From the NCBI GenBank assembly GCA_028583605.1, contig CM053327.1, positions 4,587,316-4,651,315 on the forward strand: DNA of 64,000 bases, read 5' to 3'. Within the stretch, counting starts at the first letter, position 1; every line of letters begins with the position of its first letter. The position numbers and the translations under genes are program-made. This document shows, one piece after another, positions 45,393-60,300 of this stretch. The notes under the pieces were generated by a model, which ran no database searches, had not been told where the DNA came from, and worked only from the letters and a program-made list of their open reading frames with translations. This DNA comes from Dastarcus helophoroides (taxonomy: Eukaryota > Arthropoda > Insecta > Coleoptera > Bothrideridae).

Positions 45393-48300
45393 CTGTAACA
45401 ACAAAAAAAGACGATATATTACTAGATAAGTAGACAGCGGATTATGTACAACTTGTATATGCAAAGTATACGAGTATTCAGTCTAATTCGAATTCTTATC
45501 ATTTGACGGAATATTCGTAGAAGTTTGTGATCCATGGAGCTTGTTAGTCTAATAACGGCTAAACAAACAAGAGGTATAATTGCCGACGATGCTAAAAAAC
45601 AAAATCGAGTACGGTCAAAACAAAAATTTATAGAACGTGGTGGTGTATATCTTGTTGTACTTATTGTTAATAGTACTTATAATAACTTAGAAATTAGTAA
45701 TGTAAAAGGAGTGTTGCGAAAAAAAAAAGCTCGCCTAAAATACTTTGTTATATTTGCAAAATAACATTCTAAAAAATGATGAAATCTATAGACTGTGTCC
45801 CACCCGAAAGCGCCATAATAGATATCTGGCGCATGTAGAAAGTTTTAAAACTTAGCAACTGTAAAATTAATAAGGCCGACGCAACTAAAATATTTGCAAA
45901 GTTGTAGTGCTTCCGGTTTTACTAGAAGCTAATACTAACTTCGCTATTTTACATAATATATTCAATATATTTTTGCATTTTTGGATTTTATTTGATATTT
46001 TAAGACCATTCTCAATAACTATTTCAATTCAAATCTATAGTTTTCGAGATCAGTGGATTTTTATAAGAAATTTAATAGATGCAAGGTCCCACGAAATTCT
46101 CTGTATCTTTCTTCAAAAATCAGGTATTAATTTCATATGTGATATATAAGTAGAACACATACGAAACTATCTTGCAACTTTCAAAAATTTATGAACATTA
46201 TACCGAGTGTTGAATTCACCACTGAATATTTTGATAAATTTAAACAGCAATTATTATTTAAAATGGGACACCCTATATTTTTTACCATATCTTATGTAGA
46301 TTTAAATTATTTCTACGTGATATAAGCATCATAGGGGTTACTGCTATAACTTTCAGAAATAATTGCAGTTTTTGACTTTTATTTACCCATTTTACATTAG
46401 CTAAACTCTTATCAGAGTGCATATCAGTGACATAATGAGTAGAAATAATCTTCATCGACGACTAAACTATCAGGCAACCATTTGTCAAGTTATTTATAGT
46501 TTATTTTATGTGTGATGAAGTTAAAATGAAAACATGCCTGACCATCTTTTTCAAAAATGGGAATTATTTTAAATTGTTATTATTTTGGAACAATGTAACA
46601 AAAACATATCACGAACCTATGGTAAGTGACAAATTTTCTGCTCGATATCCAGATAAAATTAAGCCCTCATGAAATACAGTGAAGTGAATAATAGAAAATT
46701 TTACAAATTTCGGCTCGTCAAACAGAAATCAGACAGAAGGAAATCTGTTGTAGGCAATGAAAATGCTGAAATAGCATTTTCAATTATTCGATTAGTTATG
46801 TTTTAATTTTAGATCCACCACGCATGACCTACTATACATAATCTTGCTGGTTGCTTCATAGTTAAATTATTGATAGCGATTGTTTTTTTTAAGTACGTGT
46901 GCCTTGATCATTTTAGAGTATCTATCTATCTATCTATCAGAGCACATATTCCTGCACTGCGGCTAGTAGAATGTATGTTTTGCTTAAATGCGTACACTGC
47001 ACCACAACTCCTTTCTGCAGTGAGTTGTAAAATAAATCCGAATCTTATTCATCGAATTCGGTACAACTTCTGCGAATTGCGAATTACCGGACTTCTTACA
47101 TTTTTCTTACATTGACTGCAGTCCAACTTTAATGAGTTTTACCACCTACTTTAATGACTCATCTCTGCGAAAGTAAGTTGTTTAACTTTTAATGATTGTT
47201 TAGATAATTCCATTTCTATATTTCTAATGTAGTCGTTTCGATTGTAAATTTATAATTTCGTGCTTAAAATTAGAATCCAAATTTATAAGAAAAAACGATA
47301 AGTTTTGATTTTAGAGTCAAAATTTAAAGGAAAGCCTTAAACATTTTAGATTTATCCTTAATTTTAGGAGCAAAAATGTTCTTGGAAAATCGAGTATTAC
47401 GAAAAAAAAAACGAATTGAATTTTTGGTCTGTCTTTAAAATTTATGTAAAAGTAAAATTTTATCATTAAAATTAAAATTTGGAAATAAAAACATCAACAT
47501 CTCTAGAAAAAGGCGCAATATTGGGATTCATTTGTAAATTGAATTTATTGTTTCTAATTGTCATATCTTTTATATTTGTATACGATGTAGTCTTTGATAG
47601 ATTAAAACTATTCCTTGCATGGTTGGCAGAGTTCATTTTTCCGGATGTTATTGAATATGAAGTAATTACATTTTTCTGGAACTAACCTAAAATGTTTATA
47701 TATTTTGATATCTACGAGGTACATATCTAAAATTTTATGTTGCACTCAAGTGATATACGAATAATACTAGCTAGCTTTGCTCATGGTGTTATCCGAATCT
47801 ATCCATTTAACCGTCGTTTTTGGCAACGCGAAACCATTTGTTTGTCCCCATTTTTAGGCGCATTAGGCAAAAAAAAATAAATAAAAAAATTTAAATATCA
47901 GTGAAAATCTAGACTTATAGAAAATTTTGATACAGAAATTTGAAAATTTAGCTAAGACTCGAAACGATAACAAAGTTAAATCTTGCAATGTAAAGAAAGG
48001 GTAAAATTTCCATCAAACATTAAAGCGATAATAAAAATCCATATTACAGTAAAAATAATTAAAACCAGCCTCTCAATAAATAAGTAAACATATCTGAAAA
48101 ATACGTCCTTCATAAAAGTCTGCCCAAGATCAAAAGTTATGTAAAGTCAAAAGTTAAGACCAAGTCAAAAATTAAACAAAATAAAAATAAATATTGCAAG
48201 TCTTGATTCTGAATTTAAGGGGTAAATTTCTAGAATAACAAACAAAAATTCAAAAAATGTTAAAATTTCTAGAAAAAGTCGGAATTTTCAATTTAGATTT

Positions 48301-51300
48301 TCGGGAAGAAAATGAAATGCAAAACTTGGAAATACACAAAGATGTGAAAACTGAATATCTAAATATTGAAAAAATATTACACAAAGCTGCAGGAGAAGCT
48401 TAGGGTACAATAGAAGAAAGCAGAATGAGACAAAAACATTTTTGGCTTGGGGAAGAAATACAAATACCTATAAAAGAAAAAACAGACTGCATAACAAACG
48501 GCTGATCCAAAGGACACTCAAGAGAAAAACACAGTATAAAGAAAAAAACAAGAATTAAGAATAAAATCAAAGAAATAAAAAATCAGTTCTGGGATAATAA
48601 ATGTTTATAAGTTAAAAGCCTAATTAGAGGAGGGCAATCTGAAGAAATATGGCGAACTACTTAACATCTCAAGTCTAACGAAATGAACCGATACGATCAA
48701 CTAATTTATAATTAAGATTAAGAAAGACACAACAGCATTTTATTAACAGATCCAGAAGGAAAAAATGAACGTGATAACTCGAGAGACCTACTAGATATAC
48801 AGATCAATAACACTGAATTACCGGAAGGCGATGTGCGGAAACATATTGTAACAAAATGTAGTTATAAAATTTGAATTTTTAGTGTAGTGGAAGGAACTCT
48901 CTGGAAACATTTCATAATGGGAAGCGGCCGCTAAAATGAATCATATGAAAGATAAGCGCTTGAGACGTTTCCCCAAGTGATAATCTTATCTTTACGGAGA
49001 TCCGTTCTAGAAGATCGGAACGGTATAAATACGCGGTGTCTTTCCCTCAGTCAGACAGTTATTTAGTTAGGTAGTAGTGATAGTTAAGTAAATAATAATT
49101 GTTTTGCTCCGAAATACGTTTAAAAAATGTGTTTGCAATTCACAATGTTTTAATTTTCGAACCGATAGCAAGCAACAATATAAAATCGATGAAAAACTCA
49201 AGGTCCCGGGGATCGGGAAACACACCTGGTGAACTAATAAAGTATGGAGAAGATGACTTAACTAAAAGAATGGCACTGTTAATAAACAACTACTGTTATC
49301 GATGTCAGATCCCGCAGGATTGGAAAACATCTTACATAACATCGATATTTAAAAAAGGATGTAGCAATGATCCCAACTGCTATAGAGAACTCAACCTAAA
49401 TAGCAGTATGAGTTGCAGAGGGTGTTTAGAAGAAGATGAGAGTGTCGAGCATGTAATGTGTCACTGCCCGGCACTAGCATCAATCTGAGGATCCACACTG
49501 GGGAACTTCTGAGCTAGTGTGGCCAGTTTGAGAGAGGCGCATCCAAGGGACGTTCTTCAGCTTCTCAACAAGGTTGGGTGGCTGAATGAATGACCAAAGA
49601 CACCTCAATCACGGGGATAGCACAATGGGCCCGGAAAGGGTGGCCTAAGTGCTGGCCTAAACTTTAGGCAACCCACAACGAATCTAGAGTCCAGCAGTAT
49701 GAGTAGACGATTCGGCAAAATATTGGAGACAAAACTAAGATAAGATATTGGAAATTAAATTAGTGAATATCGGAGTGGTTTTATGCCGGGCCGATCGTGT
49801 GTCGTTAATCTCTTTACTGTCAAACAACTTACAGAAAAAATGATCTCTAACGGGCATGAGATCCATATAGCGTTAGTTAATTTGAAAAAATTCTGCGACA
49901 TCATTCCACGAAAGAAACTATGGAATGTACTACAACATATGGGAGTAAATGCTCATATAACTGCTGTAATTTAAGAAATGTATCATAATAACATATCATA
50001 CATACGTCTTGGAAAGAAACTTCCTTATCATATTAATACAACCAGAAGATTTCGACAAGGGTGCAGTCTGCCCCCCTCCCCTATTATTCAACTTATACCT
50101 GGAAAAAGTGCTAAAGATCTGAAAGCGGAGCTGTGGTAACATAGGAATTCCAGTCAATGAGTTTTATTAAATTTTCCCAACGTCCTAAGTAGCCTTAGCA
50201 CAAGATGCGTATCACCTAGAATTTATGTTTCGAAGACTATATCAAGAATATAAAAAAATGGAAAGTGGCCGTTAGCCTAAAGAAAACCGAATACCTAGTA
50301 GTGAACAGTAATGCAAAATCTAAGATACTTATCGGTGAGGACACTTCAGTAACACAAGTGGCTGATTTTAAATACAAAGGAGTGATGATCGAAAAAAAAA
50401 ACGGTATAGGCGAACAAGAAATTAAACGCCGCATTCATCAAGGAAAGAAACTCGTAGGCTGCCTAAATAGTGTCTGGTGGGAAAAAAACTTATCAACAAT
50501 AAATTAAAAACGACTAGGACGGGCACTAGCATAATCGGTAGTCTGTTATAAATCCAAACTCTGGGTTAGTAACAAAGGTTTAGAAAGAAGGCTCACGGGC
50601 GTCGAGATGGATTATCTTGGACGGCAAGAACATCCCGTAGATCGTATAGAGAGATTGAGCCTAAGATAGTTTATGCGGATGGAGGATAACCGATGGCCTA
50701 AGAAGCTACTCCAATAGGTTTCACCAGGTAGGAGAAAACGTGGAAGCCCTAGAAGATCCTGGATTGATGTGCTCAGGAGGAATATGGAAAGAAGAAACTT
50801 GAGAATGTAGTGTATGACAGAAACGCTTGGAGAAGGGGATCGGGCACACAAATTGACATATTTCAAAACTAAAAACGAAAACATAAAATTTATAGCAGAA
50901 TTTTCAATATGAAATTTTAAAAAAGAAAGTTCTAGATATATCGAGTTATTCACGAAATGCGATACGGAAGAATCTTTCTGCATTATTTGACTTAAAAAAA
51001 ATTGTTTTCAGGATGCATAGAGGCCCATTGGCGGTACATTTTAAAATCCGTTTCATAATCTACAGCAGGAATGAGCAAGATGCGGTCCGCCTCATTTTTA
51101 CGTGCGACCCTCCCCAGCTGTACTGCTTGACATAAAAGCTTTGGAAAAGAAAATGTGAAGCAATTTGATGAAAAAAAACTTAAAATTTGTCAAAAAACAC
51201 AAAAATTATTTCATTCTTGAAAAAAAATTTCTTCAGAGACAAATAAATATGGCCAGAAAATGTAAAAATTATTAGATTAATTTAAATCGAGTTTTAAAAT

Positions 51301-54300
51301 ATTTAGATCCCAATAAACTGTTTCTAGTTTCCATATTTTTTTCTTGGTCATTTAACATAAACATAAAAAACAGTTCCTGATGAGTACAAATGGAATTAAT
51401 AGATTTACAAAACAACACTAATTTGAGGATTAAATTTCGCGATATTTACTTTCAAATGTTCTATTAAAATTGCATAATTTTTATTAAATTTTTCCCGATT
51501 AGTCGGGCATACAATACAAATCGTGAAATATTTTGGAAGAACTTATTTTAGCAAGTAATTATTTACCGCAATGCAAAGCAACCGCCGATCAAGATTAAAT
51601 AATGTACTACTGGGAAGTTGTGTGCGTCTAGTCGTCTACTACTGCAAATATGGACCATCTAGTAACAAAAAAGTAATTCCAAACTACCTATTAAATATTG
51701 TTTAAAATTTTCCCCCATAATAATTACCTTTTTTGTATTAAATCTATTATCTATTTTTTGTAAAACTGTCATTAAAAGTGACATTTTTATTTCATTACTA
51801 AGTGAACTAAAAATTGACTTTTATGACACGTGTCAAAAACACTTTCACACTATTGCGAAAAAGTTTTTTTGCACTAGTGTTAAAAGTAAATATACCAGCG
51901 TTTCCCAAACTTTATTTGCCCTGTCCCCGTTGTGTTTAATATTTCTCGTTCGCGACCCACTAAAAGATGTTTTAATTATATTTTAATGTATAAAAACTGA
52001 TCATTTGTAAGTATGAAGACAATTCTGCAACCCGGTATTTTATTTTTGTCGCCCGGTGCCGGGTCGTGACCCACTATTTAGGAAACAGTGATAAATAGCA
52101 ATATGCATTCTTATCAAATAATAGAAAGCTGTACTGGTAAAATTAGAAAGATTTTTTGTTGTTGTTGAAGGGACTGGTCCTTGATTATTGTGTAATATTG
52201 TTTCCAAACATTAAAACATATTCAAATAGTTATAAATGATTTATTTATAATATTAATATTACTATTACAATCTGAACGAAATTTTAGTTTTCCTGAGAAG
52301 TAATTGCAGAGGTATTTATGCTAGTAATCCATCCAAAAACAACGACGGATATTGCTTTTAGTCTTCACAATATGAAAAAAGATTTTTTTAATTTTTCAAT
52401 ATCATCCAGTATTAATTTACAAAATTCTTCACGGCCACATACTCCAAATAATCCAAAAATTAACGCAACTTTTTACTACATATTTGTGTGTCTGGAGCTT
52501 CATTGAAAAAAATCTTATACGCTTGTTTTAATACTTGCTTATATCCTAGTTATTCTTGATTTGAAAAATAGCTTTTATCATAGAGAGATTTCATAACTTA
52601 GAATTTCCTTCGTCGTAAACCAAAAACATATTTTCGGTGAAGTTATCAGCTAGATTCTTTATTTCATACCATCATATTGTTGTCTCGATTTCTGGATCAA
52701 TAAATCTCAGTTAATGTATTTGATGTTTCTCCAACATCTGGTGGAATAATAAAATTGCTTTAATTTCCAATCTTTTTTTTCAAAATTTATATTTATTAGC
52801 CATAAAATTTACAATATTTTAGAACAGGTTCAATTGTGGTTACTAATAAACATTAAACAACTTAAACAGCAATTGTTTTACTTAGTTACACTCTATCTAG
52901 TACCCGACTTTATTGTCAGCTGTAATTGTCAAATATGTAATTCAACACGCAAACAATAAATCGAAAATTCAACCCTAGAGACAGCACTTTCTTTTTTAAT
53001 TTAACAGTTTTACAAAAATATTGTATGATACGCTTGTTAAAAGTGATTTTATTTTGTTCGTGGGGTTGCTTCGCCCGCTACGCTCGTTCCGCAATACTCC
53101 CCACTCACAAAATAAAAAGGCACTTTTAACACTTGTATCATAAATAACTATTACTTCATTTTTATAGCACTTTTGTTATTTTTGATTTATTAATAAACAG
53201 ATAATAATAAGGGTTTATGATCTAACATCCCGCGTAAAATTTTTACCCTTGAGATTGGCCAGCTGTAAAAAAAGTTGTTCATCCCTGATCTACAGGATGT
53301 CCAAACAACATGAGACATATCAACGTAGAATATTTTTTAAATGAAACACTCCATATATTTTTATATTTTTGCATTTTAAAGTCAAAATAAAAGCGATTTT
53401 CATAAAGATTCAACTGAGGTAAACCTTAAGGATTAAAGATATTTTTTATTTTGTCCAAATGTAGTAAGAAATTTAAGGTTTAAATTTTCAACACTTATTT
53501 GGGTTATCAAAACCAAATTCAGGTTAAGGTCTATTATTTGATTGGAATTTATTGGATTTTGTGTTGCACATCTAAAAACTTGATTATGTTCTACGGGATG
53601 TTCAAAAATGATAACTAAGTAAGTAGAAGTTATAAACGCTAAAAACTTGTTTTTATTAAATGAAACACCCTGTATTTTATGTCAACGTCAGCTAAAGAAT
53701 TTAATTTCCTATCGGATACAGTTAGAATTTCTTATAGCCAACTGTTTACTTATTTTGTAAAAAATGAATAAAATATGAAAAACCAAAACTAAAATGATTT
53801 AAAAAATTAAATACGATAGAATCAATGGATTCAATGGACGTCAAATAACTTGCGAGTCTTTCTTTAGTCCTAATTACCATATCCTTACGCCTTGGTATCT
53901 TAGTGAGAAAATTTGCAATGTTATTCTTGGGAATATTCTCTTATTCTCTAGTTAATGCATTCGTCAGATGATTGTGATTGCCAAGTGAGAGTCTATGACC
54001 TCGAACATTTGTAGGATAGTCCCATGAATGTTTAGTGGGATTAAGGTGGGTAATTTAAGGTATCTGTTTTACAAACGGATTACCAATAACATCCCGGTAA
54101 TTCATGACCTGTCTAACTAAGTAAAGGGGCGCATTGTCCTGCAATAATCAAAAATTTGTTGCCACAAAAGGAGCAAAAAGCATCATGCATTTAAATCGAT
54201 GCTTTATAGGTTAATATTTTAGTTTTATAGTTCCCTTAGATAAAAGAACCAACTCTGCATAATCGACGAAGCGAATGCCCTCCTGAAACATTAAAGAACC

Positions 54301-57300
54301 GCCATCAAACGAGGCTCTTGCAGAATTATGGAGCTTGCAAATCTTTCTCCTTTCCTTTTTCAAACAATCTCTTTTAGGAGATTTTGAGCTAATGAGTAAA
54401 TGAAATCTTCCTAGAATCTATAGCAAATCGATGTTGATGATTTTTGGAAAATTTCAATCTTTTAATGTTATACTTTCGGGCAAGTAATTACTTTTATGCT
54501 GGTCCCTTGTTCATAATTTCAGCAGATGATAGTACAACTGTTCGAATCGCTGATACTTCATTTTTTAATACATGGTTAATAGTTCTCTGCTTTCTGACAG
54601 CTCATTATTTGGGAAAAGGATTACCTCTTTGATTGATATATTATTTTTTTTTAAATTTGGCCTTCCAAAAAGAAATATTGTTCCACCAAATCCTTTGAAC
54701 ATGCGATTTATGCTAATAGTGCAACATAATGCATCAAGTATTCCTTATCCAGCAGAGTTGATCTCCGTGCTGTCCTTTTCAGGGATATATTTCATTGGCG
54801 ATTCATTTTTTACTTTAAGAGACTGGTATACAAATGTTATAACACATATCTGATACAACTCTTAACAAAAATGAGCTTAATAATATACCTTAATCAGCAG
54901 TTTTTGAACGGATTTTAAACCATTTGTTGTTAAAAACGGGTAATTGACGTATGCGATTTTAAAATAAAACTACAATGGCTTAAGAAATCAGACAATGCCC
55001 AAATTCCACTTATAATGAAGGCACTTGATAGATTAAAAATTATCATACCCTCTGAATGTTTTAAAAAAATGTTATTGGTGCGTTAATTTTGTCCAGGAGC
55101 TTAATTGTAAAAAAAATCAATGATTGAAGCCTAAACTTGACGACTAGGAAAGTCAATTTTGACTTTATAATCGTTCATTTTCTGAAAGCTTGAAGTGTTG
55201 ATAAAGCATCTATAAACGTCCAGTGTGTCCCACCTGGAATCGCCGCGATGGTAATTTTAGATTCAAAAACATTCGAAAATTTGGCAACATAGCAGTGAGG
55301 CCAAAACAAAAAAAATATTCGCAAAGTTGCAGTACTTCCGGTCATACCGGAAGCTGACACCAACGTACTTGTTTTAAACAGGACACCCTATATATTTTTG
55401 CATTTTGGGATGTTATTTAGAGTTTTAATATCTGTTGTTGTTTTAATCGTTAATAAAGTTTAATAGGTATGAATTTAAAGGCTACTCAGGATAACATACA
55501 TTGTTCCTAAAATTTAGAATTTTCGATATATTTGAATTTTTATTAAAAAAATTATCAGATGGAAGATTTCACGAAATTCGTTGTATCTTTCTCCAGAAAC
55601 TAAATATTATTTTCATATTTGGTATATAAATGAAACACATATAAAAGTATCTTGAACAGCTTTCTTAAATTCAAAAGCATTATACCGAGAGTTGAATCCA
55701 CTGTTCTGCATTTTAATAAATTAAAAAGTGATAACTTTGCCATTTTAAAGGAAACGCCATATATTTTTTTTAACTTATTTTGTGGACATTTGAATCGACT
55801 TTCCACCGATATACGCACGGTGGGGTTCGTTGTTACAATTTTTAGAAATTACGACAATTTTAACTTTTATTTTTCTATTTCAGTGATTGAATTATTATCA
55901 AGTAGCACATCAGTGAAAATGAGAACAAACAAATAAAAAGTAAAAAAAAACATGGTTATCGACAATTAAATTATGAAACAACCAATCAAATTATTTATAG
56001 TGGTAGTATGTGGTAAAGCTAAAATTAAAACATGATCAATTGACATAATCGGAAATGCTATTTGGATATTTTCTATATCCACAACAGATTTTCTTCTGAT
56101 CTCTCTTTGACGGAGAAGTAAGTCGTGAAACTTTCTACCATTTGCTTGGCTGCATTTCAGCAGGGCTTTATTTTATCTGGATATCGAACAGCAAATTTAT
56201 CACTATATATAATGTTCGTGATATTGCTTTCTTACATCATCCGAAAATAATAAAGAATTTAAAATAATTCTCATTACTAAAAAAAAAGGTCAGGCATGTT
56301 TTCATTTTAGCTTCACCACACACTATAAAATAAACCACATTTAAGTAATTTCACAAATGGTTGCCTCACATAATTTAGCATAAGCTAAAAAATATAGGTT
56401 CACTTAAGATAACAAAGTTGTAGCTAGTTGAATTTATCAGAATGTTCAGTAATGAATTCAACAATCGGTATAATGTTTTTAAATTTGTAAAAGTTCTGGA
56501 AAATAGTTTCATATGTGTTGTATCCACATACCAAATATCAAATTAGCATCCGGTTTCTGAAAAAAGATGCAAAGAATTTTGGGAAACTTTCATCTGTCAA
56601 TTTCTTATCAAAATCTTCTTATCTTGAAAACTATAAATGTAAATAACAATGTTTGTTTTATAAAGGGACCTTGAAATATTAAAAGGAATCTAATAATTTA
56701 TAATTATATAGGGCATGCATTCATTCAAAATAACAATGTTGGTGTCAATTTTCGGTAAAACTGGAAGTACTACAACTTTTCAAATATTTTAGTTGGGTTG
56801 GCCTCATTGACTTTGCTAAGTTGCCAAATTTTCAAAAGTTTTAGATGAGCATACCTTGCAAGATATCGACCATAGCGATTCCTCGTGGAACACACAGAAT
56901 AGTCTGCGTTCAATAATTTTTATAAAAAAAACTTTATACTATTACTTACAAGTAGTTTTTTTTTAATTGCCGTTGGATTAATGACAAGACATATGTCATA
57001 ACGTGACAATTTTTTATTGGGGGCAACAGGAACACGAATCACCTTGTATTTTTTCTTTATTTAACAAGATAAAATTTTGTACTTATGAAACGTCAAATTT
57101 TGATATAAACATAACATTTACACTGCTGTCATTTTCACTAAAACTGAAACAGTTCTTTGATTTCTGTATATTATTACATTTTTGGAATCTGAACAATTTT
57201 CTTAATACAATACTCATAAAATGAATCATTTTTGAAGCATCAAAAATATATTTGGTCTCATCTTATTTTCCAACCAGGAAGGTCATAATTCACCTTAACT

Positions 57301-60300
57301 AATTCTAACCGACTACACTAACGGCACAAGAAAAATTAAAATAGGAAAATTTTGGAAGCATCAATTTTTTTAATTGGTTTTCCACACACAGCAATTTTAT
57401 GTTCTTATTGAATAAATCTTTAACGAAATTGAAAGCGAATATTTTGAAATCTTTTGGATGTAACTTTAGTTCTATTGATTTTACATCAAAAATAACAATA
57501 TGGTTAGGTTTGCCGCTAATTACACTCTTCGTGGTGCTACAGTACTATTAGGTGCCTTTTAATAAAAAGAAGTTATGACATAAGAACCATTTTGTTAATT
57601 TTATCATGGAATACAAGAATGAAATACTCCTTTATTCACGTAATTTAATTTTTGTAGCATTAATGTAGTCCATTAGAATTAAGTAGAATAAGTTATAGCT
57701 TTCTAGGTTAAAAAACAAAATGGGACCAGATTCCAAAAATGTAATAATATAGTGTTCTATTTAAAAATCAAAAGTTGGTATCGGTTGTAGTGCAAGTGAC
57801 AGCAGTAGGAATGTCACTTTCGGGTCAGCATGTCAAGGGTAGTAAATTTGAAAATTTTTTCTATATAAATAAAAAGAAAACAGGGGGTGTACCATAATCC
57901 TGCTACACCCGGTATATCTGAAAAGTTGATGCGTTTTTAATTTGAACACTCGATATTAGTTGTAATTTCCTCTTTCAAATATTTCTCCCGGATGTAGAAG
58001 GTGTTTGTAATTTTTACAGGCGGGCACCAATGAGGATTTGAGAATAAGGGCAAATATTAAGAACTACCTAAATAACTAAGAATTTTGGCGTGGAGCTATG
58101 CATTAATGATAATACACAGTTTTAAAATTTTCGGTATAAAATCGAACAATGAATTATTGTAATACCTAATACTTATTTAGTTACATTAATGGGTTGTAAA
58201 TCGGATATATCCATGTTTAAATCCAGCATTTGAAGTTATTATTAAACCTAAAAATTTGCATGTTGGCGTACAAAAAATATATTATTCTACATACCTAATA
58301 CAGTAGCTTTATCTGCAAAACAAATTATAATATTCTTATTGGCAGCCCAAATGTCATCAAGGGTTGGACCTTTGCTTATGTCATTCCCATTTCGAGGTAA
58401 AATATATGAACCAAACTCATCATTTAGAAGATTGGCAAACTTTTTTAATACTGTAGTGTTTATAGTGGAAGGAAATGGAAATCTGTGAATATCCAAAATT
58501 ATAACTTCTCTTGGAGCCAGATGAAGGAATCTTTTAATCTGATCAAATATTGGCTTCACCTTCATTATCTTGACAATATCATGATTTATGTAAAATCTGC
58601 AACAAATTATGCCACAATATTAAAATCCCTAAATACAAATATCACCTAACGTACCCATCTGGATAATATCCTATTCTGAGGTCCAAATATCTAATACCCC
58701 ATACAAGTTGTTCATATATTGTTTTATCTTGGGTTAGAGTAATACTTCTTAAAACAGAAGGAATATCTCCATAACTACCAGAATCATGTGTGCCAGGTAT
58801 TACCATATTTCCAAGCCTCCGGTTACCAATTTTTTCTCTGAAAGAGGTTTTCAGTTAACACCTTTATTTAAATTCTATAGGGGTTGTGTTGTTTAACAAT
58901 TTAACTAAATATGAAAAACAACTTTTTGCAGTACAGTTTCTGCAGCGTTACTTTCCATAATATTAACGTGAAGATCCAGAAACATGAAAACTTGGTCTGG
59001 TACGTTTGTACAGGGTGATTCACGTGGACTATTTGTTAGAAAATGTTTGGCTTCCTACAATTGAATTAATGTAAAATTTGGCATTTATGGCAGTTGTCAA
59101 TGATAAATGACTGCTGCAATGGAATAGTATATTCTACAACAAGGTATGGATTGGGGCATATTCAACACGAGCGAAAAGTTTCGCGAGTGTGGAATATGCC
59201 ATTCCAAACGTGTTGTAGACTATACTTTCTCTAAAAAGATATCTCAGTAGTGACTGAAGTTGCAAAAAATATTTTCGATGCAATTTTTCCTCTCTACCAA
59301 AGCTTTACAAAATTTAAATATGGTGGAGCATACAGGGTGTTTAAATTGCCCTGTGTGGATACTAACTTCATCTTTTTAGATAGCAACCCAAAATTTTTGT
59401 TGCATTTTCTAATTTCTCGTAAAAATAAAAATTACGCTGTAAAAAAAAGTTATTCAAATTTGTAATATTTTTTGAGTTATTCAGATGTTTGTGCAAAAAC
59501 AGCAATTTTTTGCATGGTGTAAAAAGAGCTATTACGGCTAGAAAGAAATCATGAATCAATGCTTTTTTTAGGAATTACTGACATACAAGTGCTTACTTAA
59601 ATCCGGTATTTAGGTTTTTAAAATATTATATGGGATGTTTAAAAAATTAATTCGCTTTTAGAGAACTTTGAATTACCAAAACTCGCTTATTTTAAATAGA
59701 ACACCCAATATTTTCTTTAGTGGTTAAATTAACCTCTTATTTAATTATCTACAACTTTTATTAAATACTTTCAATGCAAAAAACTACTGGTTTTCGACGT
59801 ATTGTTACTTTGCTTGATCAGTCGATAAAATTCACCAAGTGCAACTAAAATTTTGACAAGCAGGCTTTGAAAAAAAATTTATTAAATTGTTACTTGCCAT
59901 AGTTGTCGAATATCGAATAAAAACCCTTGGTTAATCTATTTAACAGCTTATTCATTATTAAATTTTAGCTGAAAAAATTCTTTAGCTGCAACTAAAATTT
60001 CGACAAGCAGCTTTTCCTAGAGATTCCGTTAAACCGTTGCTTGTCTTAATTGTCAAATATCAAATAAATTTTAATTGACTCTAAACAAAAATATTAATAT
60101 GAAAAAATTATAAAGTACACTATTCCCAAAAGAATATTATTTTTCATAAAATGTACTGCTTCTAAATGCAAAGACAAATGCAAATATTAAAATTGCGTGA
60201 AAATCAAAATCGGCAACGTTATAAGATCTTCGGTAATGTTCAGAAATGTCTTCAGATTATTTCGCAATAGGAGTCAAAAATGCATAGAAGAAAACCAAAG

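Larger units (their letters stand above)
48310..50865 (+). pseudogene. LINE with two nested insertions
   Basis: Plus-strand pieces: a NKIKEIKNQFWDNKC-like linker; EGDVRKHIKSMKNSRS followed by GELIKYG; PQDWKTSYITSIFKKG; NCYRELNLNSSMSRRFGKIL; SGFMPGRSCVVNLFTVKQL; HIALVNLKKFCDIIPRKKLW; MYHNNISYIRLGKKL; RQGCSL; VSLKKTEYLVVNSNAK; ADFKYKGVMI; GEQEIKRRIHQGKKLVGCLN. A degenerate C-terminus follows with EMDYLGR-like, WPKKLLQ and PGRRKRGSPRRSW segments. The FADD box is lost and many stops are present. It is interrupted by a solo LTR (48847-49177) and by another LINE's 3' end (49414-49692); deleting both with one target duplication each restores the frame. Confidence 0.8.
45393..58294 (-). other. 12.9-kb intron of gene B
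   Basis: Donor GGTATGT, acceptor TTACAG. Holds D3, the nested LINE, a hAT MITE, a small foldback, a Tc1 pseudogene and D4. Confidence 0.8.

Noticed and set aside
47479..47685. 68-codon plus-strand frame with a hydrophobic stretch
   Set aside because: Chance frame in AT-rich intron sequence; no homology or splice signals recognised.
58920..59044. Possible extra exon of gene B (VFMFLDLHVNIMES)
   Set aside because: The exons on either side (63333-63565 and 58655-58837) join in phase to give MYDNREKIGNRRL, as expected in relatives, leaving no room for it; the segment overlaps a repeat end (CAGGGTGATTCACGTGG).
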